From: Peronospora farinosa
Lineage: Eukaryota > Oomycota > Peronosporomycetes > Peronosporales > Peronosporaceae
Reading direction: 5' to 3'
Length of the DNA: 64,000 nucleotides
Assembly (NCBI GenBank): GCA_947646735.1
Contig: CANTFK010000210.1
Location: 1 to 64,000 of the forward strand
A program made the position numbers and the translations under genes. How positions within the stretch are numbered: position 1 is the first letter of the stretch; every line of letters begins with the position of its first letter. Shown here piece by piece: positions 36,780 to 48,280 of the stretch. The notes beneath the pieces are model-generated. The model was given only the letters and a program-made list of their open reading frames with translations. It was not told where the DNA came from and did no database searches.

Positions 36780-37934
36780 TTCGCCTTATTTGATTATTGT
36801 CATCTATTGGAAAGATCAACACGCAAGTACTTGGTCGATCGTGTGAAGATTTCCGCACGATCGCCAAAACCCCCTATCCCTAACACAATTCGTATCAGCA
36901 TCGACTCAAGTCCACCGAAAAGTGTGAAATCCGCCTAACTGACGGGTACACAAGGTAAAAAGGCTTTGCACACGGAATCAGGGCATCCCTTCCGTTAGTC
37001 AGTAGTCCGGGCGCCAGTGGAGAGTCGTAATCACATCATCAATTTTGTAAAACCCACTCCAGTGCGTTTTCACCATCAATGTTGCACACTGCTCCTCGGG
37101 CTGTCAATGGTAATGCGCTACCCTTTTCAATCACCAAATGACGTTTCGCCATATAATCTGGCGGAGACGGTCCCTTTCCTCCTTTGAAGTATCGCCGGGG
37201 TTTGGAATTTGGATGTCATACAATGTAGCTTCGTCCGTTAATGGGGTGACCTCGAAAATAATGGACCAGTTTTTTCGATATCCTCGGCACATAATTCTTC
37301 ATTCTCGTGAACACAGACCTGGTCATCGGACTTATCTACCTCAGCCTTGTTATCCTATTTACCCTCCTCTTGGTGGACCCTTTCCATCTCATCAACGCGC
37401 TTTGATGGGTACTTCTTGCTCACACTGGCTCTAGCCGGTAATTTTCATCGAGGTTCTCTCTCTAAGACTCCTGATCCGATGTTAATGACGCGCGGTTTCT
37501 CATTAGATCCTTGTGCGCCGCGTTAATAACTGCACTTAAGTCCCCGTTCGTAGAAGCATCTTTTGTGGAGTCGTGTACTGGGGCCTCTCGACGATCGGAT
37601 CTTGGTATACTTCTTCTTGAGTGGTTTCTGCATCTTCCTCGTCGGTGGTTGCTTGGTAAGCTAAATTTTTTCATTCAGCATACTTTCTAGAACCCACCGA
37701 CACGAATCCTTGGGCCCGGAGAACCCTGTCCTTAGCCAAGCAGATGTCCAGCTTGGTATCATCGTGTAGGATTAGGTCCCTGTCACTAACATTGGTGACC
37801 CTCAAGAATTGGCGATGTCTTTGTCCCTGGATCATCGTAGTCACCCATCTGTCTCCACGGGTAATCTCATAATATCTACTGATCTGATACAGAACTCTTC
37901 AACCGAATCTCCACCTACTTGGTCGCTGGCAAAT

Positions 37935-38330
37935 TCACGTGCTAGACCAATTTACCCTAGCAATATCGCCACTATACAGGCTCTTGCGTCCGGTCAGCTG
38001 GATGCGGACTTCGTATGGCAAGAAAATAGTCCCATCCGCCATGTCTAATCGAATTCCATCAAGCACCTTAAAGTTCATTTCCAAAAGTGCGTCCTGACCA
38101 ATCATGGAACCGACCCATACATTAAAAAATATACTAATATACCATTCAGCGTAATCTTGACCTTCATTCGCCCTTCCGTCGTGTAAACCGCTTCTCCAAT
38201 GCCCACGCACTCCTGCTTCTCGCTTGTTTTGATCTTGCAGCCTGCCTTACGAGCAAAGGCGATATCTAGAAATCGATACCTCGGTACCAGAATCGAAGAG
38301 CAGATTCGCGCGAATATTGTTAACTATTTC
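37935..38330 (-). pseudogene. Element A aspartic protease remnant
   Basis: At about 38,284-38,307 the minus strand encodes LLFDSGTEV, the retropepsin active-site signature. The following frame (37,935-38,210) holds GSMIGQDALLEMNFKVLDGIRLDMADG, typical of the Gypsy protease carboxyl half. The two parts are in different frames. Confidence 0.7.
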
Positions 38331-38624
38331 AGAGGTTTTAACTTGTTTAGACCAATTTTCTGGGACATGATTTGTTTTAGTATCCTCTATAATTTTTAGG
38401 CAATTAACTCCAGCATCATCACCGGCTCTTCCCGTGTATATTCATTGGATATACGTGCATTGGCCACAACAGCTAAAGAGTTAATACAAAAGTCCAATGT
38501 ATTTTCAGCCACTTCTTTTTCCTTAACGAAATTCTCTACCAGAAGCTTCTCCACATATGTATATATATAGAAATCAGAACGCTCAGCTCGTACCAGATTC
38601 AAACATGGCGAACGTCATAATTTA

Positions 38625-38999
38625 TCATCTTCTAGGCAGCCTCCGGCACCTGCTCTGCATGATTGGTCGGGTTGTACCATTGGCAAACAAGCTGTAAAAC
38701 GCTTTCATCTGGCACTTTCCTACTTCGTGGACTTCGTTACCATCACGACTCAAAAACAAGCAGCGATCGACCAGGTGACCTTTCTTTCCAAATCGTTCGC
38801 ATACTAGTCGCTTCCAACAAACCAGGTCCCCATGCTTTTTGGATCCACTTGGGTATACTTCACCAGTGGGGCCTCTGGGCCCGCTCTTTGTCCGAAGCTC
38901 CCCGACGCACGTCGATAAAGATCTAAATCTGGGTCCTGATGCTTCCGAGGTCCGAAAACACTTCGAGTCCTGCCAGTTTGGGCTTGATCGCCGCCGCAT
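38625..38999 (-). pseudogene. Element A gag zinc-knuckle region
   Basis: The frame includes VCERFGKKGHLVDRC, a nucleocapsid CCHC knuckle in which the second cysteine is replaced by phenylalanine. It lies just downstream of the gag frame and upstream of the protease, as expected. Confidence 0.65.
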
Positions 39000-39086
39000 A
39001 AATTCGTCTCAGGTCCCCCTCCCCCTCAGATCCAATCTTGTTCACCTTCACTTCCCGATGTAGCTCGGATGGCTTGGACAGGACGT

Positions 39087-39767
39087 CTAGGTTGGTTCTT
39101 GGTATAATCTCGGACGGGGGGGGGGGGGTCGGGGATTTTTGATAAAACTTTCTGGAATCGAGCAAATCATTCCGTGACTAGCCTTCGCTCGCTGGTGGGG
39201 AAACAGAACTTCTCTCAGGTCATCCGCACCCGCAATTCTGAGCATGGTGAGCTGGTCCACCAACTCGCGATCGTCCAAAAATTGTACGTATTGTTCCACA
39301 TGTTCACGTTTCACCTGAGGGGGGCCAGTTTCAAATTTCAATTTGGCTCTGAGCACCGCCACGATCAAACGGTACAAGTATTCCAGTGGTGAATTTTCGG
39401 AACTCTTCCTTGCATGACAACATAGCCGGGCCACAGACACACCGAGGCCGCAGAAGTAGGCTTGAAAGTCTTGTAGAAGTAGATTCCAGTCACCACGACC
39501 GTCCGACCCAGTTGTAGGTACCAATTTATAAGCGGGCCCTGTAAGAAAGCTTTCAAAAAAAAGACATTTTGCACTGTATAGCGCCTGATCTCTGATAAAA
39601 GCATTTTTTGCTTTGGCGCTCCAGCTTCGGGCACGTTCCTCATCATGGTCCCATCCGTTGGTTTCTTTCAAGTCTGACGAGAGGTTATACGCTAGCCCTT
39701 TGTGGAAATGACCGTTTAGAGCCGATAAAGAACAGACGCGACTTCGTCTTATCCATAGCAAACACAT
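39087..39767 (-). pseudogene. Element A gag (capsid-like) remnant
   Basis: A 226-codon frame carries a retrotransposon gag region with the typical blocks RSWSAKAKNAFIRDQAL, FLTGPAYKL, QDFQAYFCGLGVSVAR and SPLEYLYRLIVAVLRAKLKF. It ends in a proline run encoded by a 13-G homopolymer (39,116-39,128). A frameshift near the middle is suggested because a parallel frame (39,365-39,646) continues the motif RWQ-like NWYLQLGR. Gag would form the virus-like particle. No intact start is visible. Confidence 0.75.
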
Positions 39768-39799
39768 TAACTTTGGAGGGTAAGTTTTTGCATTAGCAA

Positions 39800-40120
39800 G
39801 AATTGGTCTTCGAACTTATAACTTTTGAGACAGATTATTACTTAAGCAACCGCATTCTCTTCTATTTGACTTCTACATCTTCCATTGCGTTCAGCACATG
39901 TCGTAAGACATTTAATCGCGTTGCGAGAAGCTCGCTTACCTATTTTTGAGCATAAGCAACGATGACAACAGCAAACCTCTCCCCAACAAGACCTAAATCA
40001 CAGAGCGGTAGTTAAACGGGAAGCGTGGGTGTGTTGAGACTTTTCACATAAAACAGAGTGTAGCCAGTAGAGGCGTGCACAGAATTTTTGAGTGGAAAAT
40101 GAGCAACAGGAAGCATATAT
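39800..40120. other. No gene seen; junction between elements A and B
   Basis: AT-rich sequence without recognisable domain or LTR end. Confidence 0.4.
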
Positions 40121-42030
40121 TTTCAACGCCGAGGCGTATCATTGCGGAGGATATACTCAACTACGCGATTCATGCGTTCGGTTAATCCATTAGTCTGTGG
40201 ATGATTCGCTGTTAAAAAGTTTAATCGGGTGCCTAGCACCTGGAAGACGGGCTTCCAAAACTTTCTCATGTAACGAGGATCACGGTCAGAATAAATTGAT
40301 ACAGGTAATCCATGTTAGCAATAACACTCGGTTATAAACAGCCACGATGTACCTTAACCATTAATAGAAATTGGCACAGCCGTTAAGTGGACCAATCTTG
40401 CTTAAAAAACCAAAAACCACAAAACATGTGTTGCCAAGCGATTGATTTGGTATGCCGAACACATTATCCATACTAATCTACTCCCAACAACCAATGGAAA
40501 TAGGCAAAAAAGCCAGCAGCGCTACCGAATGGGGCGAGAAATTCACCCGTTGACACGTTTCACACGTACGCACATATGTGCTTACACATTTATACAAATT
40601 GAGGCACCAGAACTCTGGAGTACTGAACCATAGGTCTTTTCACGACCCAAATGACCACCGATGACGGTGTCATGTGCCTCATATAGAATTTGAGATTTCA
40701 GATCCTCATATTGACGAACCACAATGCGCGATGGATCCGCCTTATTCGTACAATATTACAACAGCCCCTGATCAATGGAATATCGATGAAGGCTTGCCCG
40801 CAACCGTGCCGACAATTTAATGATCGACTTTTATAATTTCCTCTAATCTATTTGGTGCGTAGCAAAGCGAACTTAGAGTATGTAGCACATAAAAGATCTG
40901 TAATCGACAAAGACAACGTCGTGACATGAGTAAGCTCATATTCAGTTCTGTTTGACAGCGCATCATTCAAAGTGTTTTTCTTGCCAGGTTTATACTACAT
41001 CTCAAAGTCGTATTCAGCAAAGAACGCGATTGAGCGGATCACTCTATGCGAAAGATGAGTCGACGGAGTCGTAGTGCGTAAAGACGCATGATCGGTATAG
41101 ATCACAAAAGGCTTCGATCCCAACAAAGGAACCTGAATTGGACTAGAGCATACTTCATCGCAAGTAGCTCTTTGTCATGAATTGGCTAGTCTTTATTGCA
41201 GCTTTCAGCTGGCGAGATTGAATGGCGATCACACGCTCACGACCTGCATCATGTGTTTGTAACAGAGCACTGCCAATGGCAAAAACCGGCGCGTCACATA
41301 CGACGCTAAACGGTCGGTCAGGGTCCGGCAAAGCCAAAATAGGAGGATGAAGAAGACTAGCCTACACCGCTTGAAACGCGTCCTCGTGTTTGGCATGCCA
41401 ACACCATTCCACATCCTTTATAAGAAATTGGATAATGGCCGAGCCATATCAGCGTAATTATTGCTGTAATAATGCAAGTAATTGGCAAGTTCAAGCCATT
41501 TACGCATGTCCTTCTGAGACTGGAACAGGCCAGTCGCCTATGGCCTTGACCTTTAGCGGGATCCGCTCTGAGGCCTCGCTTCGAGATAGAGCACCCTAAA
41601 AAAAGGGAATCCCTTCGGCACCGGGGATTCACTTAAATGCATTATCATATGGCTTATTAGTGGCATGACCCTAGTACAGCTCGTAAATGAACAATATGGT
41701 TCTCAATATCTGACCGCCCATCTCCAACTCGACTATGGACAAAAATGTCATCAAAGTACGTCTGTACATAGCCCCGATGGGGTCAAAACAATTGCATCAC
41801 CAAACGGTAAAAACGTAGCCGTAGCATTTTACAGCCCCTGGGGCATCACCAACCACTCCCTGAACATACCGCTCGGGGTAATAACCGCAGTGAGCGGAAT
41901 ATCGCTAGCTCGCATGAGCAATTGGTAATAACCATCGACTAAGTCGAGTGCACTGTGCATGGTACAACCGACGATATATTTATATAAGAACATCATTTCT
42001 ATGTAATGGTCCACATCACGCACATACATT
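40120..42030 (-). mobile_element. Gypsy element "B" pol fragment
   Basis: Minus strand, 5' to 3'. RT block HSALDLVDGYYQLLMRASD with TPSGMFREWLVMPQGL at 41,829-42,029. RT/RNase H junction VVCDAPVFAIGSALLQ and IAIQSRQLKAA at 41,155-41,337. Integrase SDRDPRYMRKFW and TANHPQTDGLTERMNRVVEY at about 40,150-40,310. Many stops intervene, and neither LTR nor gag is attached. The RT wording is close to element C, so B may be the displaced distal part of the older element D. Confidence 0.8.
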
Positions 42031-42690
42031 AACTGTAATAAACAATCACATATGTAGGCAGGGCTGTGCTCGTATAGCGGGCGCAGCGTGGCAATATATT
42101 ATTGATTATTTATTGGGGCATGAAGTACCAATATAGACCAATGATATATAAATTTAAAAATGTGTGGTTCCCGAAAGGCGTATACACTGTCGTATCTATT
42201 ACGACTGAAAAATCTTCGTGATTAGTACGAACTCAAACAGAAATATATATTGAATTTAAAATTACTTAATACCTGATGCTTAAGCTTAAGGCTTCCTCAA
42301 GCGCACGTTCACACCCTTTTCATTTTGAAAATATATATATAAAGAAGTAAGGGAAGATGCTATTAACTTTACATTTTGATAATATCTATATAAATAACAC
42401 TCTCTTTATTAATTTAACACCCGTTTCCTCGAATTCACATACACATACGTCGTTTATAACATTAAGCGATGTAATATTAGTCGTCCAATAATTTCATTTA
42501 TTTGTATGCTACATCATAAAAAATTAATGGTGACTCATGGATGCACAGATGCATTTTTTTAATTTCTCATTTGCAAAGGCCGCATTGAACTTTAGCAAAT
42601 GCTTAGTGACCGAAGGTTCCATCGCGGACATCATTCGTTACGGATATATGATAGAAAGTAAGATGGCTGGCATCGAATTAACCAGGAGGA
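42031..42690. other. AT-rich stretch without a gene
   Basis: Rich in TATA and poly-A/T words. No frame, LTR boundary or RNA gene was recognised. Confidence 0.5.
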
Positions 42691-43085
42691 TCGCTTTACC
42701 AGTAAGTAAGCGTTGATTTGTGCCTGAGACAATTCCATCTAGTTGTTACACCTCGCATTATCTTCGAAAAATCGCAAGCTCGTTTACAGTGCCCTAGTTC
42801 ACCACAGCTTCCACATTTACTTTTTTTGAGACTCCGCCAATTCCAAATGTTCAAATATGGATAATTCTCGATTTGTGCTCTTTTTGGGAGGATATGAAAC
42901 CAGGGGGACGACCACGGATATTTGTGTATATCTGGAGCTGTCATCATCACTACTGTGCTGTGGCCTTCCATTAACTGCGTCATTTGACCAGCAAAACTTT
43001 TTGTTGATCATTTGTTAACATTTTCTAACTGCTTTTCAAGCAAAGTTTGTTCTTCGTCGATGACCTTGGCTTTATTGTTTAGTTC
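42690..43085 (-). pseudogene. CCHC zinc-knuckle fragment (transposase or gag origin unclear)
   Basis: A 95-codon frame (42,696-42,983, ATG start) has a perfect CX2CX4HX4C knuckle: Cys57, Cys60, His65, Cys70 in KCGSCGELGHCKRAC. Just upstream, another frame reads NNKAKVIDEEQTLLEKQLE, coiled-coil like. The GHxKRxC form is common at the end of MULE-type transposases and also in gag proteins. No catalytic domain is visible, so the origin cannot be decided. Confidence 0.45.
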
Positions 43086-43110
43086 CTATAATTTATCATA
43101 ACCATTGCAG

Positions 43111-44715
43111 TTAATGTCTATCAATATAAAAATTAATACACAATTGGAAGGTTAAAATCCTAGATATTGCGTTCTTCGGGTGCAAACGCATAGGTGTAGA
43201 TATGTCTAGCGTGTAAGCGTCACCATGCACCTTAACAACCCGCAATGGACCAATATATCTTGGCGCTAACTTATTAGCGCCCAAATTCGTCACTGAGGTG
43301 TTCGGTAATCCACGTGTTGATAACAATACTCCGTCACCTTCTTGAAAAGTCAACATATTCTTCCGACCTCTTCTGTCTACATTCTCCTTTTGCTTATCGA
43401 CTGCCTCTTGTAATGCATCACGTACAAAACGCGTGATTCCTTGTCGTAATAGTATAAATTCGGTTACTGCAGCCGAACTTACAGGCGACGTATTCTCTTT
43501 TGGGGCAAAATTAGCAACAGGAGACGCGATGGAAAGCATCACGTCAGGAGTCGATATGCCGTTAGCCACAAAATTACCAGTATTAGGTGCATCGGCAGCA
43601 ACCTTATGCGCATCGTAATCAATCATCAATAGTTTCAGCGCAATTCCATCCGTAGATACTCCCCCACCAAGCTTGGAGACAGGGTGTTCTGGAGCTGAGA
43701 GAGCAAGCAGCGCCGGAACGCAAGGATGCCTCGCGTTGTTAACGAAAAAGGGCGTCAACTTGGTTGACGCATGGACTGCATTGTTAATTGCAAACTCTGC
43801 AAGTGGAGAAAATGAACTCCATGATGAAAACGATGTTGCATAACTGCGCAAGACATCTTCGAGCACTCTGTTCACGCGCTCCGTTTGCCCATCCGTCTCT
43901 GGATGGGCCGCCGTAGACATGAGCAACCGTGTGCCTAATAGCTGGAATAATTCGGCCCAGAAAGCCGAAGTGAAACGTAGGTCATGGTCCGAGACAATAA
44001 ATTCTGGCAAGCCGTGATACCTGAAGATAAGATCAATAAAGATCTTTGCTGTATTCTTCGCCGTAATGTGGGCGGAGTCCAGAGCAAAATGCACCATTTT
44101 GCTAAATCGTTCCACTAATACCAATACGCCCGTGCATTTCTGTTCATCCGGTGAAAGTACAAAGATAAATTGCATGCTGACCGAGCGCCAGGCTTCCGTA
44201 GCAATCGAAGCCGGACGCAATGAGGCTTGTGAGGACGGCGCGGGCTTCACACGCTGGCAGATTTTACAAGAGCGCGACCATTTCTGGATGTACTTATACA
44301 TTCGCGGCCAGATAAATACTCGAGAAATAGCCGCAAACGTCTTTTCGCGACCCAAGTGTCCGCCAGCTGGACTATTGTTAAATTTATGAACCAATCGGGC
44401 TCGAAGGTCGTCATCAGCAGGGATGACGACACGCGGGAAATCAAAGACGTCCATCTTGTACGTCAGCAACGGCCCGTCAAGCGCGTAACGATTGATGTTG
44501 TCGCGTGTTGGTTTCATCAACTTCGCAAGTGATCTTTCGCTCGGGTCCCTAAGATAGTTGATAATTCCCGCATAGAAGGAATCATTCGCGTAGGATTCAA
44601 CGATCTGAGTGCGGATCGAAAGCACGGGGGTCAAAATTATCGCATTGAGCCCCAAATCGATACAACACACACAGATATCTTCGTCGTCGTCAACATTCTC
44701 CGTTTCATGACCCAT
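43111..44715 (-). CDS. Element C integrase, long open frame (catalytic Asp lost)
   Basis: The longest frame in the retroelement region: 534 codons from an ATG. It covers the HHCC finger (His110, His120, Cys150, Cys153) and the integrase core. The second and third acidic residues are present (Asp243 in VSDHDLRF, Glu279 in DGQTERVNRVLED). The first, expected in the WxSxSMDF motif, is Gln182 (SVSMQFIF), so strand transfer should be abolished. The carboxyl end shows the beta-barrel-like LAPRYIGPLRVVKVHGDAYTL. It is open but is the distal part of a larger polyprotein whose RT is broken, so expression is unlikely. Confidence 0.8.
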   Translation of the reverse strand: MGHETENVDDDEDICVCCIDLGLNAIILTPVLSIRTQIVESYANDSFYAGIINYLRDPSERSLAKLMKPTRDNINRYALDGPLLTYKMDVFDFPRVVIPADDDLRARLVHKFNNSPAGGHLGREKTFAAISRVFIWPRMYKYIQKWSRSCKICQRVKPAPSSQASLRPASIATEAWRSVSMQFIFVLSPDEQKCTGVLVLVERFSKMVHFALDSAHITAKNTAKIFIDLIFRYHGLPEFIVSDHDLRFTSAFWAELFQLLGTRLLMSTAAHPETDGQTERVNRVLEDVLRSYATSFSSWSSFSPLAEFAINNAVHASTKLTPFFVNNARHPCVPALLALSAPEHPVSKLGGGVSTDGIALKLLMIDYDAHKVAADAPNTGNFVANGISTPDVMLSIASPVANFAPKENTSPVSSAAVTEFILLRQGITRFVRDALQEAVDKQKENVDRRGRKNMLTFQEGDGVLLSTRGLPNTSVTNLGANKLAPRYIGPLRVVKVHGDAYTLDISTPMRLHPKNAISRILTFQLCINFYIDRH

Positions 44716-44817
44716 GTCGCATCGAGGACCATAATCGGGACGACGAGAAAGCGCGTCATCGAGAATGTTATTCTTGCCAGGCTTTACTTGACGAAATGAT
44801 AATTATCGTGCCGTACG

Positions 44818-46100
44818 CTAGGACAAGTGAGGACTCTTGACGGCAGTACACAATGCGGCGTGATCTGTGTAGATAGAAAACATATTTTCGCCGAGCAAAT
44901 ATACTCTAAACTTGATTAGCGCGTAACGCATAGCCAAACGTTCCTTGTCGTGTACCGGATAATTTTTCTCGGCAGGTTTCATCTGTCGTGATTGAAAACT
45001 CACGACGCGCTCTCGACCCTCGTCATCAAATTGCATGAGGGCACATCCTACAGCGAAATTGCTCGCGTCACACACGACGTGGAATGGCTTAGAGTCATCA
45101 GGTAACATCAGCACCGGTGCCTCGGACAAGCTCTTCTTTACGGAGTCGAAGGCAGATTGATGTTCTGCCGTCCATAACCATACTGCGTCTTTCTTGAGAA
45201 AAGTCGATAATGGCTTAATTAGCTCAGCATAGTTCTTCGTATGCTTATGCAAGTAATTCGCCAGACCGAGCCATTGACGTAATTCAGTTTGGTTCCTAGG
45301 CGTTGTCCAGGAACAGATCGATGAGATCTTCTCAGGATCAGCGCGTACACCTTCCTTGCTGACGTAACAACCGAGTACTGGGATCTCGGGAGCGCAGAAG
45401 ACACATTTCTTCAAATTCGCATACAATTTATTCTCGTGCATAACTTGAAAAACCTGCTTCAAGTGTCAGAGGTGTACGTCCGTAGCGCTGAGCTTTTGCT
45501 TAGCGCGGCTGTGAACAAATTGTCGTCAAAGTAGCTCGGTGCAAAGTCGCGAAGTGGACGAAGTACTTGTGTCACCATCCAAATGAACGAAGATGGAGCG
45601 TCCTTAAAAACCTTGTGGCATGACTAGCCACTTTCAAAACATCACGTTTGGATTGCTGATCGCAGTAAATGGGATGTCATGTTTCTTCATGAGGATCTGA
45701 TAGAGATCGTCTGTCACATCTATGGCACTGTGCATCGCTCTCCCGGACATGGTATTAAAATTTATGTCTTTACGAGGAATGGGCGCTGATCCAGGATTGT
45801 GGCGTCATTAAGCTTGTTGAAAGCGTGCACACTGCGCCAACTGCCGGTGACTTTCCTCACAGAGCAAGTAGGGCTCGAATGTGGCAAGATACTCTCGCGG
45901 ACATGACCAACCTTGCGGCGACCCTCGAAGAATTAATCAATAGCGATGACTTGGTCGCACGGTAACGGCCACTGCCGTATTTCGATCCTGGCACGAGATA
46001 GATCTCGTGCCGCACACCACGATTCGCCGGAAGCTCAGCTGGAATTTTCTCCGGGAAAATATTGGCGTACTCACGGGCGATATCGTAAACAGGGTTGCCC
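44818..46100 (-). pseudogene. Element C reverse transcriptase / RNase H remnant
   Basis: RT palm block MHSAIDVTDDLYQILMKKHD with KWLVMPQGF is encoded near 45,620-45,760, and the YFDD catalytic box near 45,520. The 214-codon frame 44,818-45,462 continues with KKCVFCAPEIPVLGCYVSKEG, WLGLANYLHKHTKNYAELI and the RNase H-like part FHVVCDASNFAVGCALMQF, IYTDHAALCTAVKSPHLS. A stop at 44,818 cuts off the end. An apparent deletion then joins to LDDALSRRPDYGPRCDMG, the start of the integrase frame. Confidence 0.8.
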
Positions 46101-46638
46101 GAATCACGAAGAGCATCCCAAGAATGTGTCGCGAAGTGTTCTTTGCGCGCTACTTTAGGCTCAGCGCTTTTTGAGCGAGCCTACAGAACTTCTTCACTGG
46201 CTGCTTCAGCGGTTATAACGATGCAACCCTGTTCGATGTCGCCGGAATTGAGTTCGTGAAGGACATCTTTTCATGAAAGGTATGACGGAGATGTGAACTC
46301 TGCAGCTGTGCACGGTGGGCTCGCTACCTCAATGTAGCGGCCACGATGTGAAGACAACTCCACATATTCAAGCGCGCATACGGGTTCCGTCACTACGAAA
46401 TCATCTGCATCAGCTTTTTGACGTGCATTTTGTCGTCTCGGTTATCGCCGTGCTCCTTTCTTTCTTTGTTTTTTGCGTCTCGAGCCCCTTCTCGAGCCTG
46501 GAATGTCGTTATTACAGGTAAATGATGTACCCCCCCCCCTTTAGACGTAAGAGCTCTGTCTTCATCATGTAGGTATCGTGCAAGGCCAAAGTCCGCCCAT
46601 TCTCGTCAATCAGAGGAGGGAGCTCGTCATCGACTGCC

Positions 46639-47142
46639 TCACTTGTTTGCAGGAGCCCCTTCTCGACCGCCTCGATATTGATCGGGATCCTCTGCTCGTT
46701 CAATGTGCTGACACGCGAGAACCCCCGCCTCTTTATTAATCGGTAGCCTCTGATTGTCCGATGAGCCTGTACGCGAAGGCCCCTGTTCGACCGCCTCGTA
46801 AAAAATATGGGAACCTCCGTCCTCCTTCTGATTCTCCATTAGTGTAACAGAATATTTCGCGCACGGAGGGCCATCGCTCTCTCTGTGCTGACTACTAGTC
46901 GTGGCGAGTTTTTTCACGACCCTGACGTGAGGCAAATTGTATGACGCGATTAAACACTTCATTAATGTCATATACGCTTCGTCACCTGGACATTCTTGAA
47001 CCCTGACACTGGACGGGATAAGGGACAAACAGGATGGGCGAAAGAAGTTGTTGGAAGCGCCAGAATCCAACAACGATCGGAGTGGTCGCTTCACTATATC
47101 AACAATGAGACTGATTATAATCAGTCTCAGATCATCGCGCAT
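46639..47142 (-). pseudogene. Element C aspartic protease
   Basis: A 167-codon frame contains RSLLDSGASNNFFRPSC, the retropepsin active site with DSGA. It lies between the gag knuckle and RT. The distal part (EDGGSHIFYEAVEQG…) is not recognisable. A stop separates it from RT. Confidence 0.7.
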
Positions 47143-47299
47143 GGTGGTGGCATTGAAGTGAGTATGAACACTTTAGGGCTAGGAGCCCGAGCTGCCACCT
47201 GAGTACTCGGGGCTCCATTTCTGCCAGTAGGGCACCCCACGCCTATTGGAACCGCTCGTTTTTTGGCGGGACCACTGACGACACAGCATCTCCTTGTGA

Positions 47300-48275
47300 G
47301 AAAGCTGTGATCATCGTCATCCTCGACAGACAGCCGCGCGATGGACTGTGTTGCCACAACGAAAACACTTCATCGTGTTAGGATTGCGAAGTCGCGGCCT
47401 AATTGTTAGGCCGTGAACAAGAAAGGATTCGATTGCGTCGAACTCTATTGGCTCTGGGGCCAGACGTCCGCAGATGTTTTAACGCTGCGTGCAGGAAGGA
47501 CAACGCGACAGTGTTATCTTCACGAAGCGCGAGAGAAAATGCCTCCTCGAGGTACTTTGGCTCAGCACGTGTGAGGCAGTAATGCGTCATGCCCCCCTGC
47601 ATACCAAAGATAAAGACATGGACTTGTGAAGCCATGTCAATTGGCTGCGTGGTAATGCACGAAGCAATATGACGTGTCTTCTGCACGTAGTCATGCATAG
47701 ACAGCTTGCCCTTTCGGAGTGAAAAGAAATCTGCACGCTAGCGAGATTCATCTTGAGGATGCTCGAAAGCCAGTCGTAAGTCACGCTGGATATCGTCCAG
47801 CGTAGGAAACGCCGACTCATCTATGACGAACTTTCCGAGAGCCCATTCCTTGGCTTTGCCAACAAGCCGAGACAGCAGAAAACTGAACTTGGACGTCAAA
47901 GCGTCGATTAATCTTGACGCTATTGCAATATACACCTCATTAAAAATCAGCGATTCAGGAGGAGACGGTCCAATAGTTGCCGGAGTATGTTGACGTATCC
48001 ATCTTGATAGCGTCATGGTGCAAAGTGCGCGAGGGAGTCAATATTCGCCGATTCGCTTCGACGAGCTCGCGCACCATAAAGTCTTGGATGACGGCATGTT
48101 GATCATCGGACGTCTCTGTGCTCAGCAGCGACGTCAAAATAATTTCACCAGACACCGCCGCGAGGCGATGTAGTGCCTGCCACTCTACCGAGGTGAGATG
48201 TGGAAAATCAGAATGCTCCAGCGAGACCGCTGGAGCCACCGAAGACTCGCCCATGTTCATCTCGAATCTGGTCAT
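47300..48275 (-). pseudogene. Element C gag with zinc knuckle
   Basis: The first frame (47,955-48,275, ATG) starts MTRFEMNMGESS and includes FPHLTSVEWQALHRLAAVSG. A shifted frame (47,738-48,016) carries the capsid-like part [22 protein letters not shown] and [20 protein letters not shown] third (47,399-47,698) has MHDYVQKTRHIASCI and EAFSLALREDN. Then MKCFRCGNTVHRAAVC, a perfect CCHC knuckle, is encoded at about 47,335-47,380. Two or more shifts make it non-functional. Confidence 0.8.
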
Positions 48276-48280
48276 TGAAA

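Larger units (their letters stand above)
36016..37061 (-). mobile_element. Solo LTR inserted in element A pol, with target duplication
   Basis: On the minus strand the segment begins TGGAGTGGG and ends TTTACCACA, so it has TG…CA ends. It is flanked by the 4-bp direct repeat GTGC (36,012-36,015 and 37,062-37,065). Removing the segment and one GTGC restores one uninterrupted reading frame across the pre-RT to RT junction of element A. Its first 130 bp resemble the LTRs at 28,825 and 49,003. Confidence 0.85.
35016..37180 (-). pseudogene. Element A reverse transcriptase remnant, split by an LTR
   Basis: The pre-RT linker (HLVIEKGSALPLTARG) is encoded just right of 37,062 and continues in the same frame left of 36,016 (RPIDQRVRKVAPQFR). 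RT blocks follow: IVIMVKKNGMDIRLCIDHR, LVYPMP-type sequence, then after a frameshift SLDMASGFWVV. The catalytic YIDD box is encoded at 35,472-35,483. The connection region MQSFIGSLNYYSRFLEDYAIYA is at 35,016-35,252. Multiple stops are present. Confidence 0.85.
32379..39767 (-). mobile_element. Gypsy/chromovirus-type LTR retrotransposon "A", decayed
   Basis: On the minus strand the order is gag, zinc knuckle, aspartic protease, RT, RNase H, integrase, chromodomain, the usual Ty3/Gypsy chromovirus order. Every domain has stops or frameshifts, so the element cannot move by itself. A solo LTR (36,016-37,061) interrupts the region just before RT. Its own LTRs and primer-binding site were not recognised, so both ends look truncated. 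Confidence 0.85.

Noticed and set aside
36062..36900. Plus-strand Copia LTR with primer-binding site (GTATCAGC near 36,893)
   Set aside because: The TG…CA ends and GTGC duplication at 36,016 and 37,061 define a larger minus-oriented solo LTR, and its removal restores the pol frame; the apparent primer site is internal.
43102..43109. 3' LTR start of element C
   Set aside because: Only CCATTGCA matches; the following bases do not align with the 5' LTR and no polypurine tract precedes it.
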